From: Takakia lepidozioides | Taxonomy: Eukaryota > Streptophyta > Takakiopsida > Takakiales > Takakiaceae | Reading direction: 5' to 3' | Assembly (NCBI GenBank): GCA_030704615.1 | Contig: CM060731.1 | Location: 31,248,001 to 31,312,000 of the forward strand | DNA: 64,000 bases | Shown: piece by piece, positions 11,155 to 21,486 of the stretch | How the letters are laid out: each line of letters begins with the position of its first letter | How positions within the stretch are numbered: position 1 is the first letter of the stretch | Made by a program: the position numbers and the translations under genes | The notes under the pieces: generated by a model | What the model saw: the letters and a program-made list of their open reading frames with translations, nothing else | What the model was told of the DNA's origin: nothing | The model's database searches: none

Positions 11155-12960
11155 CTAGGTAGTGGTGCTACCCGTGTAGCTCTCCCCAATGGCATAGTAA
11201 CCTCCCTCGGTAACAGTCGGGCGAGAACTAGGTGCCATGGATGGCGTCGACACTGTCTCCGCCAATGTGAATGACTGAGGAAGCCTAGCCTGACGGCTTG
11301 CCTCCCCACGCTGTGGATCCAACTCCACCTCTGCACCTCGTGGCTCAGGAACTCGTGCTGCTCCTCGAGTCACGGCTGCAGCAGACTCCACCTGCACTAG
11401 TGGTAGTGCTGCTCCACACATGAATCCCATGCCTCCCATATCTCCTCCCTCAGGAGCAGGAGGTGGACCATCCGGCCTTAGAGCCGGTACCACCTGAGCT
11501 GTAGCCATGGCAGCGAGCCTCTGCTCTAGCTGCTGAAGCCGGTTGGCCATGCCTTGGTCAACACCCCTCCGCGTCCTTGGCCACGTTGAGCTTGCCCTTG
11601 GCCTGCACCTCGTGGCTGGCCACCTCGTCCTCTCTGGGCTGCTCCACCTCGCCCCCGGCCACCATTGTTCCCTTGGAACTGGCCTGGGCGCAACTCAGGA
11701 TGCAAACCATAACACTGGGCCTCTCCATGCCCGTGCTTGCCACAATGCCCACACTGCAACTGTGCAGGCTGTGCATGTGCCGCCCCTTTGCCTCCCTCTG
11801 GCAATCCTTCTTGACATGGGGTCCTCCACATGTCCAGCACACCACATCCGCCGTTGTTGGCCAGCAAATGAAGGGAGAGACCCCTGCATCTGAGGTCCTC
11901 TCTGCCCTTCCCTGAGCTTCACCTGAGCCCCCTTGTTGCCTTGAGCACGTTGAGGTAGTGGTTGGCTAGGAGCACCACTACCCCGTGGTGTCTCCTTAGC
12001 AAATCCCACCATGACCACTCGTTCCTCCACCATGTTGAGCTCTATCCGCTCTGCCAGCAAAAACACATTTGCTAAGGTGGGTTGGGCCGCTTGTAGGAGA
12101 GTTGCATCCCGCACCCTTCTCCTCAGCTCCTTGTCCAATATCCCATACCAGAATTGGACTGCCTGAGCTTCCGTAACCCCTTGGGTTACATTTATCAAGC
12201 GCCTCATGCGAGTGAAAGCCTCCCTCAAGCTCTCGGTCGGCTTCCGTTGGAACTCTTGCAAGCTCCGCAACTTCTCTGTCCTCACCCTTGGTAGTTCCCT
12301 CTCAACTCTTCGAAGAACTCCACAACAGGGTTGAAGGCAGGCACGGGTGCTAGTGCTGGTGCGGTAGTGGCTTGGGTGGACGTCGTAGCTACTGTACCAC
12401 CAGTCCCACTATGCTACTTGCTGAAGCTGCCGGTGCAGCGGCAGGTGTAGCCACTGCCCTCGTGGCTCTAGTGCCCCTAGTGATGGAGACATAGTCGGGT
12501 GACCAGTACATCCTCCACTCCTCGATCTCAACCTCATGCCCCGCCTGAACTCATGGTAATCATCCATAGGCGGCCCCTCAAGGTGCTGAAACAGCCCCTT
12601 CCATGCCATGAAAGGCGTAAATAGTTGTGGATTGCGCATTTGCTGCAAATCACACCAACTATCAAACTCTTGGATAAAATCATCCAACTCGATGGTGCCC
12701 ACCGCCCCAGAGTACCTTCGTGGCCCCTTGGTAGCTCCATACATCTCCTCCATTGTGTCCCACAACAATGGCAAAGAAACAACTTGCACCGCCGGTATGA
12801 GTCCTCCTGATTCACAATCCGAATCAGAACCTTCCGTGGAAGACACAGGAGGTGAAGGTGGCCTAAACCGCACACCTCGTCTCGTGTACCCACTAGTATC
12901 GCTAGTGCTCGAACCGGCACTGTCCCCAGCAACTAGTGGCACCTCCGTGTTGACACTCAA
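11155..12960 (-). pseudogene. Gypsy Gag with two CCHC zinc knuckles
   Basis: 12960-12409 begins MSVNTEVPLVAGDSAGSS and covers the N-terminal capsid-like part (FIQEFDSWCDLQQMRN). 12285-11695 holds the retrotransposon Gag domain (LQEFQRKPTESLREAFTRMR, then VQFWYGILDKELRRRV). Two zinc knuckles follow in different frames: CWTCGGPHVKKDC (about 11840-11800) and CGHCGKHGHGEAQC (about 11750-11710). A Gly/Arg-rich tail (GGRGRGGAAQRGRGG) comes next, then a coiled-coil-like start (NRLQQLEQRLAAMATAQ). At least two frameshifts are needed. It would bind and package RNA. Confidence 0.75.
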
Positions 12961-15727
12961 CCGGTCATGAACATGTCCCTAACCCCCTCTCCACAAGGTA
13001 ACCGGGTAGAGAACCTGTTGCGGCTTATGGTTTGGAATACTAAGTTCCTAACATAGCCTACACCTGTACCTGCATCCACCGCAAGCACTCCTATGGTTGG
13101 CTGGTCATCACCTCCAACCTCACCACAGGAGAAACAATGATGGTCTGGCTGGTCATCACCCCAGCCTCACCATCGACAGCATGCTCTAGGACTGGCCGGT
13201 GATCAAATCCGGACCAATCACCTATAAAAACAAGCGCCCACACAAAACTAGCATGGCGCACAGTCAAGCATGCAGGTATGGAGGGGATCCAACACAAGAA
13301 ATCAGAACGACAACTCCCCCACACCAAAAACAACTCCACGGTGTTGCTCCTGCAAGGACACCCCAGCCCAAACCCGACTGACTCTTGCCTCCACCTACGG
13401 AAAGGTCTTGGCCTAATGAGAGGGTGGAAACTACGAGGAAGAGAAGCTAAAGCAATGCCTAACCCCAGCATGCCTCATCCCAACACTCTTCCTCTCCTCT
13501 CTTCCCTCACTTGCATGACCATGGGAATATCATGAAGATACTCCTCAAACCGCCCTCCACGAGCTTCAAAATTCGGCCTTCCAGACCACATGCCAGTCCT
13601 TAGGCAGTCCACCAGTGCCTCCACGAGTCAGCACAGCCCGTCACAGCCCCACAGGCCACTGGGCACAGCCAGTCACAGCCCCGCACAGCCCTCACAGCCC
13701 CAAAGGCCACGGGCACAGCTTGTCACAGCCCGTCACAGCCCGTCACAGCCCCAAAGGCCTCAGGCACGGCCTGTCACAGCCCCTCACAGCCTCAAAGGCC
13801 TCAGGCACGGCCTGTCACAGCCCCTCACAGCCCATCACAGCCCCAAAGGCCATGGGCACAGCCTGTCACAGCCCCTCACAGCCTGTCACAGCCTCAAAGG
13901 CCTCAGGCACGGCCTGTCACAGCCCCTCACAGCCATCACAGCTCCAAAGGCCATGGGCACAGCCTGTCACAGCCCCGCACAGCCCGTCACAGCCCCACAA
14001 GCCACTGGCACAGCCTGTCACAGCCCCTCACAGCCCCAAAGGCCACGGGCACAGCCTGTCACAACCCCACAGGCCTCAGGCACGGCCGACACAGCCCATC
14101 ACAGCCCCAAGGCCTCAGGCACGGCCTTCACACAGCCCGTCATAGCCCGTCACAGCCTCAAAGGCCTCAGGCACGGCCTGTCACAGCCCCTCACAGCCCA
14201 TCACAGCCCCAAAGGCCATGGGCACGGCCTGTCACAGCCCCTCACAGCCCATCACATCCCCAAAGGCCATGGGCACAGCCCGTCACAGCAGCCCATCCAT
14301 GGCCGCTCTGGCAGTTTAGCCATTTCTCCAAGGGGTTTAGCCACGCCAAGCTAGGGTTTGTGTCTCTTGGACTCTAGGCTTCTTTCCACCGAGCTATGGC
14401 GGCTGTGAGGAAATCAGCAAGGTATTCTTGCTCTTTCGGCTCCCACACACCACCATAGTAGCCCTAAGCCATGAGGTGGTTGCCACAAACCAAGCCTTCT
14501 TTCTCACTTAGCCTCCCCAAACACGCCACTAAACTCAATGGCAAACAACCAAGCCCTGCTGGTTCCCAGCCCTTGTGAGCGTTCATTCAAGCACTCTCCT
14601 TGGCCATAGCATCTGTCTTAGAGCCTATTCCAGCCCCCTACACCTGCTGCTTCAAGAGTTGCGCTCCCTTCAAGCTTGAAGTTGAAACCCCAACTCACAT
14701 AGGCCCTACAAGTGCTTTTCTTTCACTCCAAGTGGAAACCAGCCCTAGACCTTCCGTTCTAGCTCTCTAAAGCTTGAAAACAAGAGCCTCAATGGGCTGA
14801 AGGCATGCTCCACACATGCCCCACTCTCACCATAAGAGAATCAACTCCTTTGCTTCATTTCTTGCACCCACAAACTTGAAAATACAAGCTTCAGCAGGTT
14901 GAAAGCATGCTCCACATGCCCTACAGGGAAACCAGCCCCTTCCTTCCTTTCTTGCACTCCCACACCTGAAAGTGCAAGCCTTCACCAGGCTGATAGCATG
15001 CTCCACACATGCAACCTCTTCACACAAGAGATATCAGCCCCCTATCTTGGCTCCTTGGTTCCTTGATGCTCTCTAAGACAAGACTAAGCACTCCACAGCC
15101 TTTGCCAAGCTCCTGAAACCCTAAGGCTTACATTTCCAGCCACAAGACACTTCTCTTGTGGTGCAAGAACTCTTCTTCCAAGCTCTGAAACCCTAGGTGC
15201 ACATTCCATGGCCTTGCCGCACCTCTTAGCTCCTGTTCCAGCCCTGCTCTCGCCATGACAAGAGCCCTCTCAATGCTGAAGCTCGAGATTGAAACCCAAT
15301 CTCACCATACTCCACAAAGTGCACTGATTTGCCCCAAGCCAAATCAGCCCTTTCGCTTGGTCTTGCAATCCTTCACACAATGAAAGCTCGCATTCCCAAG
15401 TGCAGTTCTCAGCTTTGCCACCAAAGCCACTATAACCTGCTCTTGACTGGTCCTCTTCCCAATCGTGCTTGCTCATGCATGTACACAATCTGAAACCATC
15501 AAGGTGCTCTAGAATTACCTGCAGTATGGTGCTTTCATCTCTGAAGCTGAAGATCGAATGTCAAGGTTTACCACCTCGTAACCCACATCGCCTCCGCTTC
15601 TAACAACCAAGAGCTCCACGGTGCTCCTTGCATAACAACTTGGTTTCTCTCATTCTCAAGCAAAAACCACAAGTGCTACAACTAACTCGTATCTAGCACT
15701 CATAGATACGAGCTGATCTTTCTCAAG
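12961..15727 (-). other. Untranslated leader of the gypsy element
   Basis: About 2.8 kb between the Gag start and the 5' LTR repeat, with no supported gene. It holds a large minisatellite at 13600-14300. The remainder is rich in CAAGC/AAGCC words without clear coding bias. I did not find a convincing tRNA primer-binding site next to 15728. Confidence 0.55.
13600..14300. repeat. Minisatellite of CACAGCC-rich units
   Basis: Tandem units of roughly 55-60 bp built from TCACAGCCCCTCACAGCC plus a CCAAAGGCC(A/T)(C/T)(G/A)GGCACGGCC segment, about a dozen copies. The 254-codon reading frame over it (Ser/Gln/Pro/His repeats) is a by-product of the repeat, not a gene. Confidence 0.85.
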
Positions 15728-16033
15728 TGATAAAGAAGAAGAATACAAGCACAAGCTCATGCGAACTCACAAAGCTGAAGCATAAACTCATGCATATATA
15801 ACCTCATCACTCAAATACAAGTCAAGCCAAGTGCACCCCACGCCATGGGGAATCCACACTACGGCGCCATAGCTAGGCGCGGTGAGGCTCAACTCGAGAA
15901 AGATGAGCCTTCCGCGCTTGCCATGAAGATAACCACTCCAGGGCCTAAATCTGCCTTGACCCCTGGATTGACACTTGGGCCAATCCCAAATGTCAATATG
16001 TAAAAGCTAGCTATTTCCTAGCTAGTTTCACAC
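15728..16033 (-). repeat. 5' LTR of the gypsy element (right copy)
   Basis: 15728-15905 matches the left LTR remnant. On the minus strand a TG start (TGTGAAACTAGC) at 16033 and a CA end at 15728 would give an LTR of about 306 bp. The inner boundary is firm because both copies stop there. The outer boundary is inferred. Confidence 0.55.
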
Positions 16034-16049
16034 TAGTGGTAAAATAACT

Positions 16050-17180
16050 TGACAAGTTGATGAACTGTAACCATCGAAAAATTGAAAGGGTTAGGCTTTC
16101 TTTTGAGACAACTGATAAACACACCAAACTCTCGAATAACAAACACCCAAAGCATCGGCCACCACGTTGTCTTGTCCCGGTTTGTACCGGATATCCACGT
16201 CGAACACCGCCAAAGTATCTTGCCACCTAAGTTGTTTTGGGGACAACTTGGGCTGCGTGGCAAAATACTTCACCGTGACATTGTCCGTGAACACCTTCAC
16301 TGGGTTGGAACCAACATAGTGGCGCCAAAGCTCAAGATAGTGTACCACCGCCTTCATCTCTTTCTCGTGCGTCGGCCACCGTCGCTCCACTTCATTCAGT
16401 TTCTTACTTTCATAAGCCACTGGACGTCCATCTTGCATCAGTACACCCCCAATCGTGAAGTCCGACGCATCTGTATGTATCTCGAACGGACGATCGAACT
16501 CCGGGATTTTCAAGACTGGAGCTTCCGCCATCCGCTGCTTCAATTCAGCAAAAGCCTGGCCACAAAAGGTGTTCCATGCCCAGACTTTAGATTTACAGAG
16601 AAGGTCTGACAGCGGCCCCGCGATTTTGGCAAAATTTCTCACATATTTCCGGTAATAGGAGGCGAGTCCTAGGAAGGATCGCACTCCCGGGACCGAAGTC
16701 GGAGGCTCCCAGTCCAAAATTGCCCTCACCTTCCTGTCATCCATTCTAATCCCATCCTGTGTAATCACATGCCCTAGGAACTCCACTTTTGTGACCCCGA
16801 ATTCGCACTTTGAAGCTTTGGGATACAACTTCCCTTCCCGCAATTTCTGGAACACCTTTTTGAGGTGCTCCAGGTGCTCCTCCTTTGTTTTCGAATACAC
16901 CAAGATATCGTCGATGTACACGATCACAAAATCATCCAACCACTCCTGGAAAAGGGGCTGTTCATCAGCGTGCTAAATGTCGCTGGTGCATTGGTGAGCC
17001 CAAAAGGCATCACCAAGAACTCATATGAACCATACCTTGTCCTGCACGCGGTCTTCTCCTCATCTCCTTCCGCCACCCGAATTTGATGATAGCCGGAGCG
17101 CAAGTCGATCCGGCTGAAATACTTCGCTCCTGCCAACCGATCGAAGAGGTCGTCGATCCTTGACAAAGGGTACCGGTTTT
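16050..17180 (-). mobile_element. Ty3/gypsy fragment: RT and RNase H only
   Basis: 17166-16924 encodes [28 protein letters not shown] and [12 protein letters not shown]. 16939-16091 continues in another frame with the catalytic VYIDDILVYS, LGLASYYRKYVRNFA, RNase H HTDASDFTIGGVL, RWPTHEKEMKAVVH, VFTDNVTVKYF and YKPGQDNVVADAL. A frameshift near 16935 separates the two. The sequence stops where Gag, protease, integrase and LTRs would be expected. It clearly belongs to a different lineage from its two neighbours by sequence ([16 protein letters not shown]-type chromovirus-like RT). Confidence 0.8.
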
Positions 17181-18740
17181 TTATCCTGGAGATACATAGA
17201 GAAGTCCCTTGAAATAAAGTAAGTCATCTTTGAATTCAAAATCGTTTGTAACATGTGGGTTGTCTCGAGGTCGATTTAGTTGACTTCGTAGTGTCGTAGC
17301 AAATTGGTCGTTCTTCGGTGCTTCCTGAATCTCCTTTATGATATCTGTATCGTCATAGGTGGACATGGATAGCATATTCAAATGGAGATTTGCTGGTTTC
17401 AAGATGATGGATTTTTGTTGGTCAAAAGCTGCATCCCCTTCTTTTGGCGCAAGATACGATCGTCGAGAAAGAGCATCTGGTTTTCCTTGAAGATGTCCGG
17501 GACGGTAGGTAATAACAAAATCAAACCTTGCGAGTGACATACTCCATCTCGCTTGACGCCGATTCAAAATACGAGCACTCATAAAATATTCGAGGTTTTT
17601 GTGATCGGTAAAGATAGTGACAGGATGTTTAGCTCCCTCCAATAGATGACGCCACTCCTCAAAAGCATCGATAATCGCTAGAAGTTCTTTGTCATGGATT
17701 TCATAATTGATCTCCGCAGCGGAAAATTTGCAAGAACGAAAACCAACAGGGTGGAGTCGGCCATCTGTACCGTATTGAGAGAGTACTGCGCCAAGTGCAA
17801 AGTCCGATGCATCTGCTTCCAAGAAGAATGGTTTAGATGGGAGTGCATGTACCAGTATTGGAGCCGTTGTAAATGCCTGCTTCAGCCTTTCAAATGTCTG
17901 GTCAGCCTTATCGTCCCATACAAATTTGTCCTTCCATGTGAGTCGTATCAATGGTGCAGCAATTTTGGAGTAGTCATTGATGAAGATTCTATAGAAATTT
18001 GCAAAGCCCAGAAAACATTGTACATCTCGGACCGAAGTTGGTTTAATCCACTCGATGATGGTTTGTATTTTTTCTGATCCATAAAGACGTCTTTGTCGGA
18101 AATAATGTAGCCCAGAAATTCGACCTCAGATTGATGGAAAAGACATTTCTCCAACTTGGCATATAATCCTCTTTCTCTTAATTTATCAAGGACAAGGCGT
18201 ACATGGTGGCCATGTTCTTCTTCATTCTGTCAAAATATCAAAATGTCGTCCAAATAGATGACTACAAAGTCATCTAAAAATTCTCGAAAAATGTCATTCA
18301 TCATATGTTGGAAAATTGCTGGAGCATTTGTAAGACCAAAAGGCATAACATTGTATTCAAAATGTCCATACCTTGTTCGAAAAACTGTTTTCCATTCGTC
18401 TCATTCTTTTATTCGTACAAGGTTATAAGCTCCTCTCAAGTCAATTTTGGTGAAAATCTTCGCTCGTCCTAGCTGGTCGAGAAGCCCAGAAATCAGCGAC
18501 AACGGTAACGATTCTTGATTGTGACTTTGTTGATACCGCGATAGTCGATACACATGCGTAATGATCCGTCCTTCTTTTTCACAAACAGGATAGGCGCCCC
18601 CGCGGGTGATTCTGAATGTCAGATGAAGTGCTTCGACAAATTTTCATCAATGTATTCACGTAATGCAGCCAACTCCGTCTGGGATAAGTTATAGATTGGG
18701 CCGAATGGTGATTGGGCTCCTTCTTGTAACTCAATTGCAC
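17181..18740 (-). pseudogene. Gypsy RT and RNase H of the 17-20 kb element
   Basis: 17951-17181 is one open frame with EADASDFALGAVLSQYG, INYEIHDKELLAIIDAFEEW, IFTDHKNLEYFM and TYRPGHLQGKPDALSRR. The last is the chromovirus-style RNase H end, followed by [20 protein letters not shown] at the start of the integrase. RT motifs upstream (18.6-18.0 kb) are recognisable but spread over several frames: LRMCIDYRG-like near 18540, [20 protein letters not shown]-like near 18370, [14 protein letters not shown]-like near 18260. Inactive. Confidence 0.7.
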
Positions 18741-18742
18741 AG

Positions 18743-19249
18743 TCATAAGGTCGATGTTCTAGCAATATGTCTGCATTTTTCTTCTCGAAGACATCTTTGA
18801 AATCTTGATATTGAACAGGTAATGTTGAAGTACCTTTGTCTGTTGTGGTCTTGATCGGAGTCGCATAAAGTGCAAATGCCGTTTTTTTTTTTTGTAGCTC
18901 TCATGAAAGCTCTAGCTCCAAAGAACAGGGGTTGAATACCTTTGATAGTTCTATATTTTTGTCTTGCAGAAATTTTTCGCGATCGCCAGTCGATGTCGGG
19001 ATTGTGAAGTACGAACCAGGGAAGTCCAAGGATCACATGATTCGTTGGAGACTGGATGACATTGAAAACAATATGTGATGCTTGATCTTTAAGCTTCACT
19101 TCAAGTGGTCGAGTCTTATGGTCCACATTTCTTGATGCTAACGGTCGTCCATCGATGACTTCAACGGGGGCCGAGAGTTTCTTCTTTACGAGCATTAAAT
19201 TGTGTTGTTTGGTGCCGTAGTAGCAGTGACATGATGCGTCGTCGATCAT
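18743..19249 (-). pseudogene. Gypsy protease-region remnant
   Basis: The frame starts IDDASCHCYYGTKQHNL and contains VEVIDGRPLASRNV, HIVFNVIQSPTNHVILGLPW and HNPDIDWRSRKI. The ILGLPWF.HNPDIDW block is typical of the region after the aspartic protease in chromovirus-like gypsy elements. The DSGA active-site block itself appears to have been replaced by ID-D-ASCHC at the start of this frame, which overlaps the end of Gag. It sits directly between Gag and RT. Confidence 0.65.
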
Positions 19250-20013
19250 CCAGATCGTTTCTCTTGACGTCTTTCGAACAAACGATTATCGCATGCAATG
19301 ACTTGGGTGATGAATTCACTCAGTGTGCTCATGTTTGGCATTGTCAGCAATAAATCTTTTACATCATCTTTTAGTCCATATCGAAACTGACTAATGAAGC
19401 TCTTCTCATTCCAGTCGAGGTCGCACGCAAGTTGTCGAAATTCGGCAGCATAAACGGAAGCAGGACGTGTTCCTTGTCGAAGATTTCGCATCTTTGTTTC
19501 TGCAACTCTCTCTCTATCATTCTCTCCAAACGTTGCAGTGAACTCGGACATGAATGCTTCAAAATTACATAGCAAATGCGAATTTTTTTCTAATAGCGGT
19601 GCAAACCAAGATAGGGCAATGCCTGATAGAAGGGTGCCCACGAATCCTACCTGAACACCTTCATCGGGGTAATGTTGTGGATGTAGTTGTAGAAACAGTC
19701 GTACTTGTTGAACAAAACCGCGAAATCTTGATCTCGTTCCATCAAATTTCTCGGGCATGCTGATCTTTGGTTCTCTCGTAATCTGTTGAAGATGAACCGT
19801 TGCAGTATGAGCTGTTGCAGTAGGGACTTGTATGGTTGAAGATCCATTGTTCGACTCCTTTAACTCTGAAATTTGTTGTTGCAAATTGTAGAGAGCGTTG
19901 TCAAGATCTTGAGACTGATCAGCTTGCAATTGGGCGGTAGAGGTACGAAGTTCTTGCATCTGGAGCTGAAGACTCTGCAATGTGGCGACCATTTCCGCAA
20001 ATGTGTCTTCCAT
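19246..20013 (-). CDS. Gypsy Gag (sushi/Tf1-like), open frame
   Basis: 255-codon frame beginning MEDTFAEMVATLQSLQLQMQ, with an N-terminal coiled coil (Gln/Leu-rich, residues 1-60). The capsid domain follows (MPEKFDGTRSRFRGFVQQ near residues 93-110, FVGTLLSGIALSWFAPLLEK, FMSEFTATFGENDRE, RNLRQGTRPASVYAAEFR). No CCHC knuckle is visible before the frame ends. This is the least damaged retrotransposon frame in the window. Gag would assemble the particle and bind element RNA. The start is the first ATG after the leader and matches the usual position of Gag. Confidence 0.75.
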   Translation of the reverse strand: MEDTFAEMVATLQSLQLQMQELRTSTAQLQADQSQDLDNALYNLQQQISELKESNNGSSTIQVPTATAHTATVHLQQITREPKISMPEKFDGTRSRFRGFVQQVRLFLQLHPQHYPDEGVQVGFVGTLLSGIALSWFAPLLEKNSHLLCNFEAFMSEFTATFGENDRERVAETKMRNLRQGTRPASVYAAEFRQLACDLDWNEKSFISQFRYGLKDDVKDLLLTMPNMSTLSEFITQVIACDNRLFERRQEKRSG

Positions 20014-20039
20014 CTTAACTAACTAACGAACAAACTTCA

Positions 20040-20702
20040 GTCTCGCCAAACTGTCAAGGACGAGAACATGACTGAACACAAACAAGATATCAAACTAGAG
20101 GTACAAGACTAGGCAAGAAGTCAAGGTCGGCGTGGCCGTATGCACGATGAGTAAATAGAAATCAAGGCGATCTTTATAACAATGAACAAGGGTACAAGAT
20201 ATTGGAACACGACTTGAATACTGGAATGCTGGAAACTGGACTGGAGTACCAGATACTGGAAACTGGGCTAGGGTACTGGGAACTGGACTGGAAAACTGGG
20301 AACTGGAAACAAAAGTAGCTTGAACTGGTGTTGGCGAGACTGAAGAGTGTCCAGTCTCGCCTTCTATATATACTGGCTACTAAGAAGCTTCCCTAAGAAG
20401 CTTCCCCTATGGAGGTTTCTTGCTGGAGAAGTTTCCAAGATTAAACAAAGGTTTCTTGATGGAGAAGCTTCCTTAAACAAATGAGGTATCTTGATGGAGA
20501 AGTTTCCTCCAAAGGAAGCTTCCTGAGCAGTTTCCCAAGTTACTCTTGGTAATTTAGTAAACTCCCGGTAACTTGGTAAGTAATGGTAAATCATGGTAGA
20601 TCATGGTAAATCACGGTAAGTCATGGTAACTTCCGGTAACATGGTAACTTGGTAACTTCTGGTATTTACTCCTGGTAAGTTCTTCTGGGCTATGTCCGTG
20701 AC
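20040..20702 (-). repeat. Putative 5' LTR and leader with GGTAACT repeats
   Basis: Non-coding. It contains short tandem arrays: ACTGGAAACTGG units (20215-20330), AAGAAGCTTCC units (20385-20525) and GGTAACTTGGTAA units (20560-20680). Minus-strand start TGTCACGGACATAGCCC at 20702. The matching 3' LTR is not in the window. Confidence 0.45.
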
Positions 20703-21224
20703 AGCGAGTGAATGTTCTCTATTCCTTGAGCAAGAGTGTAGCCCAAGAGGAGGGTACGGTCTATTTGATGTTGTGGCTTCCACCAAAGCCACTGCAGCAA
20801 ATTGTCGAAAAGCACAATACTACATGGTGCATTGATCCACTTGGATTGAAGCCGTAGTGTTGGGCTATCGCATTCTGTTCTATTTTCTATTGCTCTTGAC
20901 AAATCTACCAAGTACACTAGTGTTCTTCGGTTAATCTTAAGTCTGTGGTTAGGGTTTTGGGTGTGAGGATGAGGGAGGAGTGGATCCATTGGTATACCGT
21001 AGACCCGCACAATGTCACGGATATAGCCCAGAGGAACTTACCAGGAGTTATTCTACGAGCCTCTATCTAATGATAGGTGGCCGATATATAAGATTCAGGG
21101 ACATTTCCATGTGTACACGTACAATGCATTATGAAGATTACAGGCCCGGATGTCTCCCGCACAGTGGATCATACGACCTAATCTTGAGAACATCGTAAAA
21201 ACTAGAGGAAGTTTGTGCACAGAC
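20703..21224. other. Non-coding stretch between gypsy LTR and P450 exon
   Basis: No recognisable gene. Probably intron of the P450 gene, given the splice donor at 21225/21224. Confidence 0.4.
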
Positions 21225-21454
21225 CTGTAGCCTGGGATCCATACAAAACGTGTAGCCTTCATGAACAACTTCAAAAGTTCTTCTTGTTTCTCAAATACTT
21301 TTATTCCAAGCTCGTAGCTAGCGCCAAAGGCTGTGCGAGCAATAATATCTGCTGTAACAGTTCCAAGCTGGTGGTATGCTTCGATCTCAGCTTCACCGGA
21401 TTTGGAATCATTCACACCGTCTCTTGATGTGGCCGCGGCTTCTGAGCCAAACAC
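21225..21454 (-). pseudogene. Cytochrome P450 exon (CYP72-clan type), isolated
   Basis: Read on the minus strand the frame gives SKSGEAEIEAYHQLGTV, then TADIIARTAFGASYELGIKV, then FMKATRFVWIPGYR, ending at a donor ACAG|GTCTGTG. The T-D-I-I-A-R-T-A-F-G-S-Y block and the 'IPG-R' ending are characteristic of the region before the conserved RFLPT in plant CYP72-clan P450s. No haem-binding (FxxGxRxCxG) or I-helix exon was found in the flanks. The upstream side is interrupted 33 bp away by a CACTA end at 21487. It would be a membrane-bound monooxygenase; here it is probably one exon of a broken gene. Confidence 0.65.
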
Positions 21455-21486
21455 TTCATGTTCGAATCAAAATGCCCCTCAGAGTT

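Larger units (their letters stand above)
6491..16033 (-). mobile_element. Ty3/gypsy retrotransposon encoding a cytosine DNA methyltransferase (decayed)
   Basis: All coding parts lie on the minus strand in the order Gag (about 12.96-11.15 kb), protease (10.97-10.41), C5 methyltransferase (10.13-8.86), RT and RNase H (8.65-7.31), integrase zinc finger and start of core (7.31-6.67). A 178-bp direct repeat (6491-6668 and 15728-15905) is taken as LTR sequence. The right copy appears to extend to about 16033, where the minus strand starts TGTGAAACTAG. The left copy is fused directly to the integrase core after its first catalytic Asp, so the rest of the integrase and part of the 3' LTR are deleted. 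Stops and frameshifts are frequent throughout. No clear target duplication was found. Confidence 0.8.
17181..20702 (-). mobile_element. Ty3/gypsy element, truncated in the integrase
   Basis: Minus-strand order: putative 5' LTR (20702 to about 20060), Gag (20013-19246), protease (19249-18743), RT (about 18740-17960) and RNase H (17951-17181). At 17180 it stops inside the start of the integrase ([17 protein letters not shown]) and abuts a different gypsy fragment. The LTR start on the minus strand, TGTCACGGACATAGCCCAG, has the expected TG. The gene order and Gag type (PEKFDGTRSRFRGFVQQ) resemble the sushi/Tf1-like chromovirus side of Ty3/gypsy. Confidence 0.75.

Noticed and set aside
13590-14354. 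254-codon reading frame rich in Ser, Gln, Pro and His
   Set aside because: It is the translation of a minisatellite in a retrotransposon leader; other frames over the same array are equally open.
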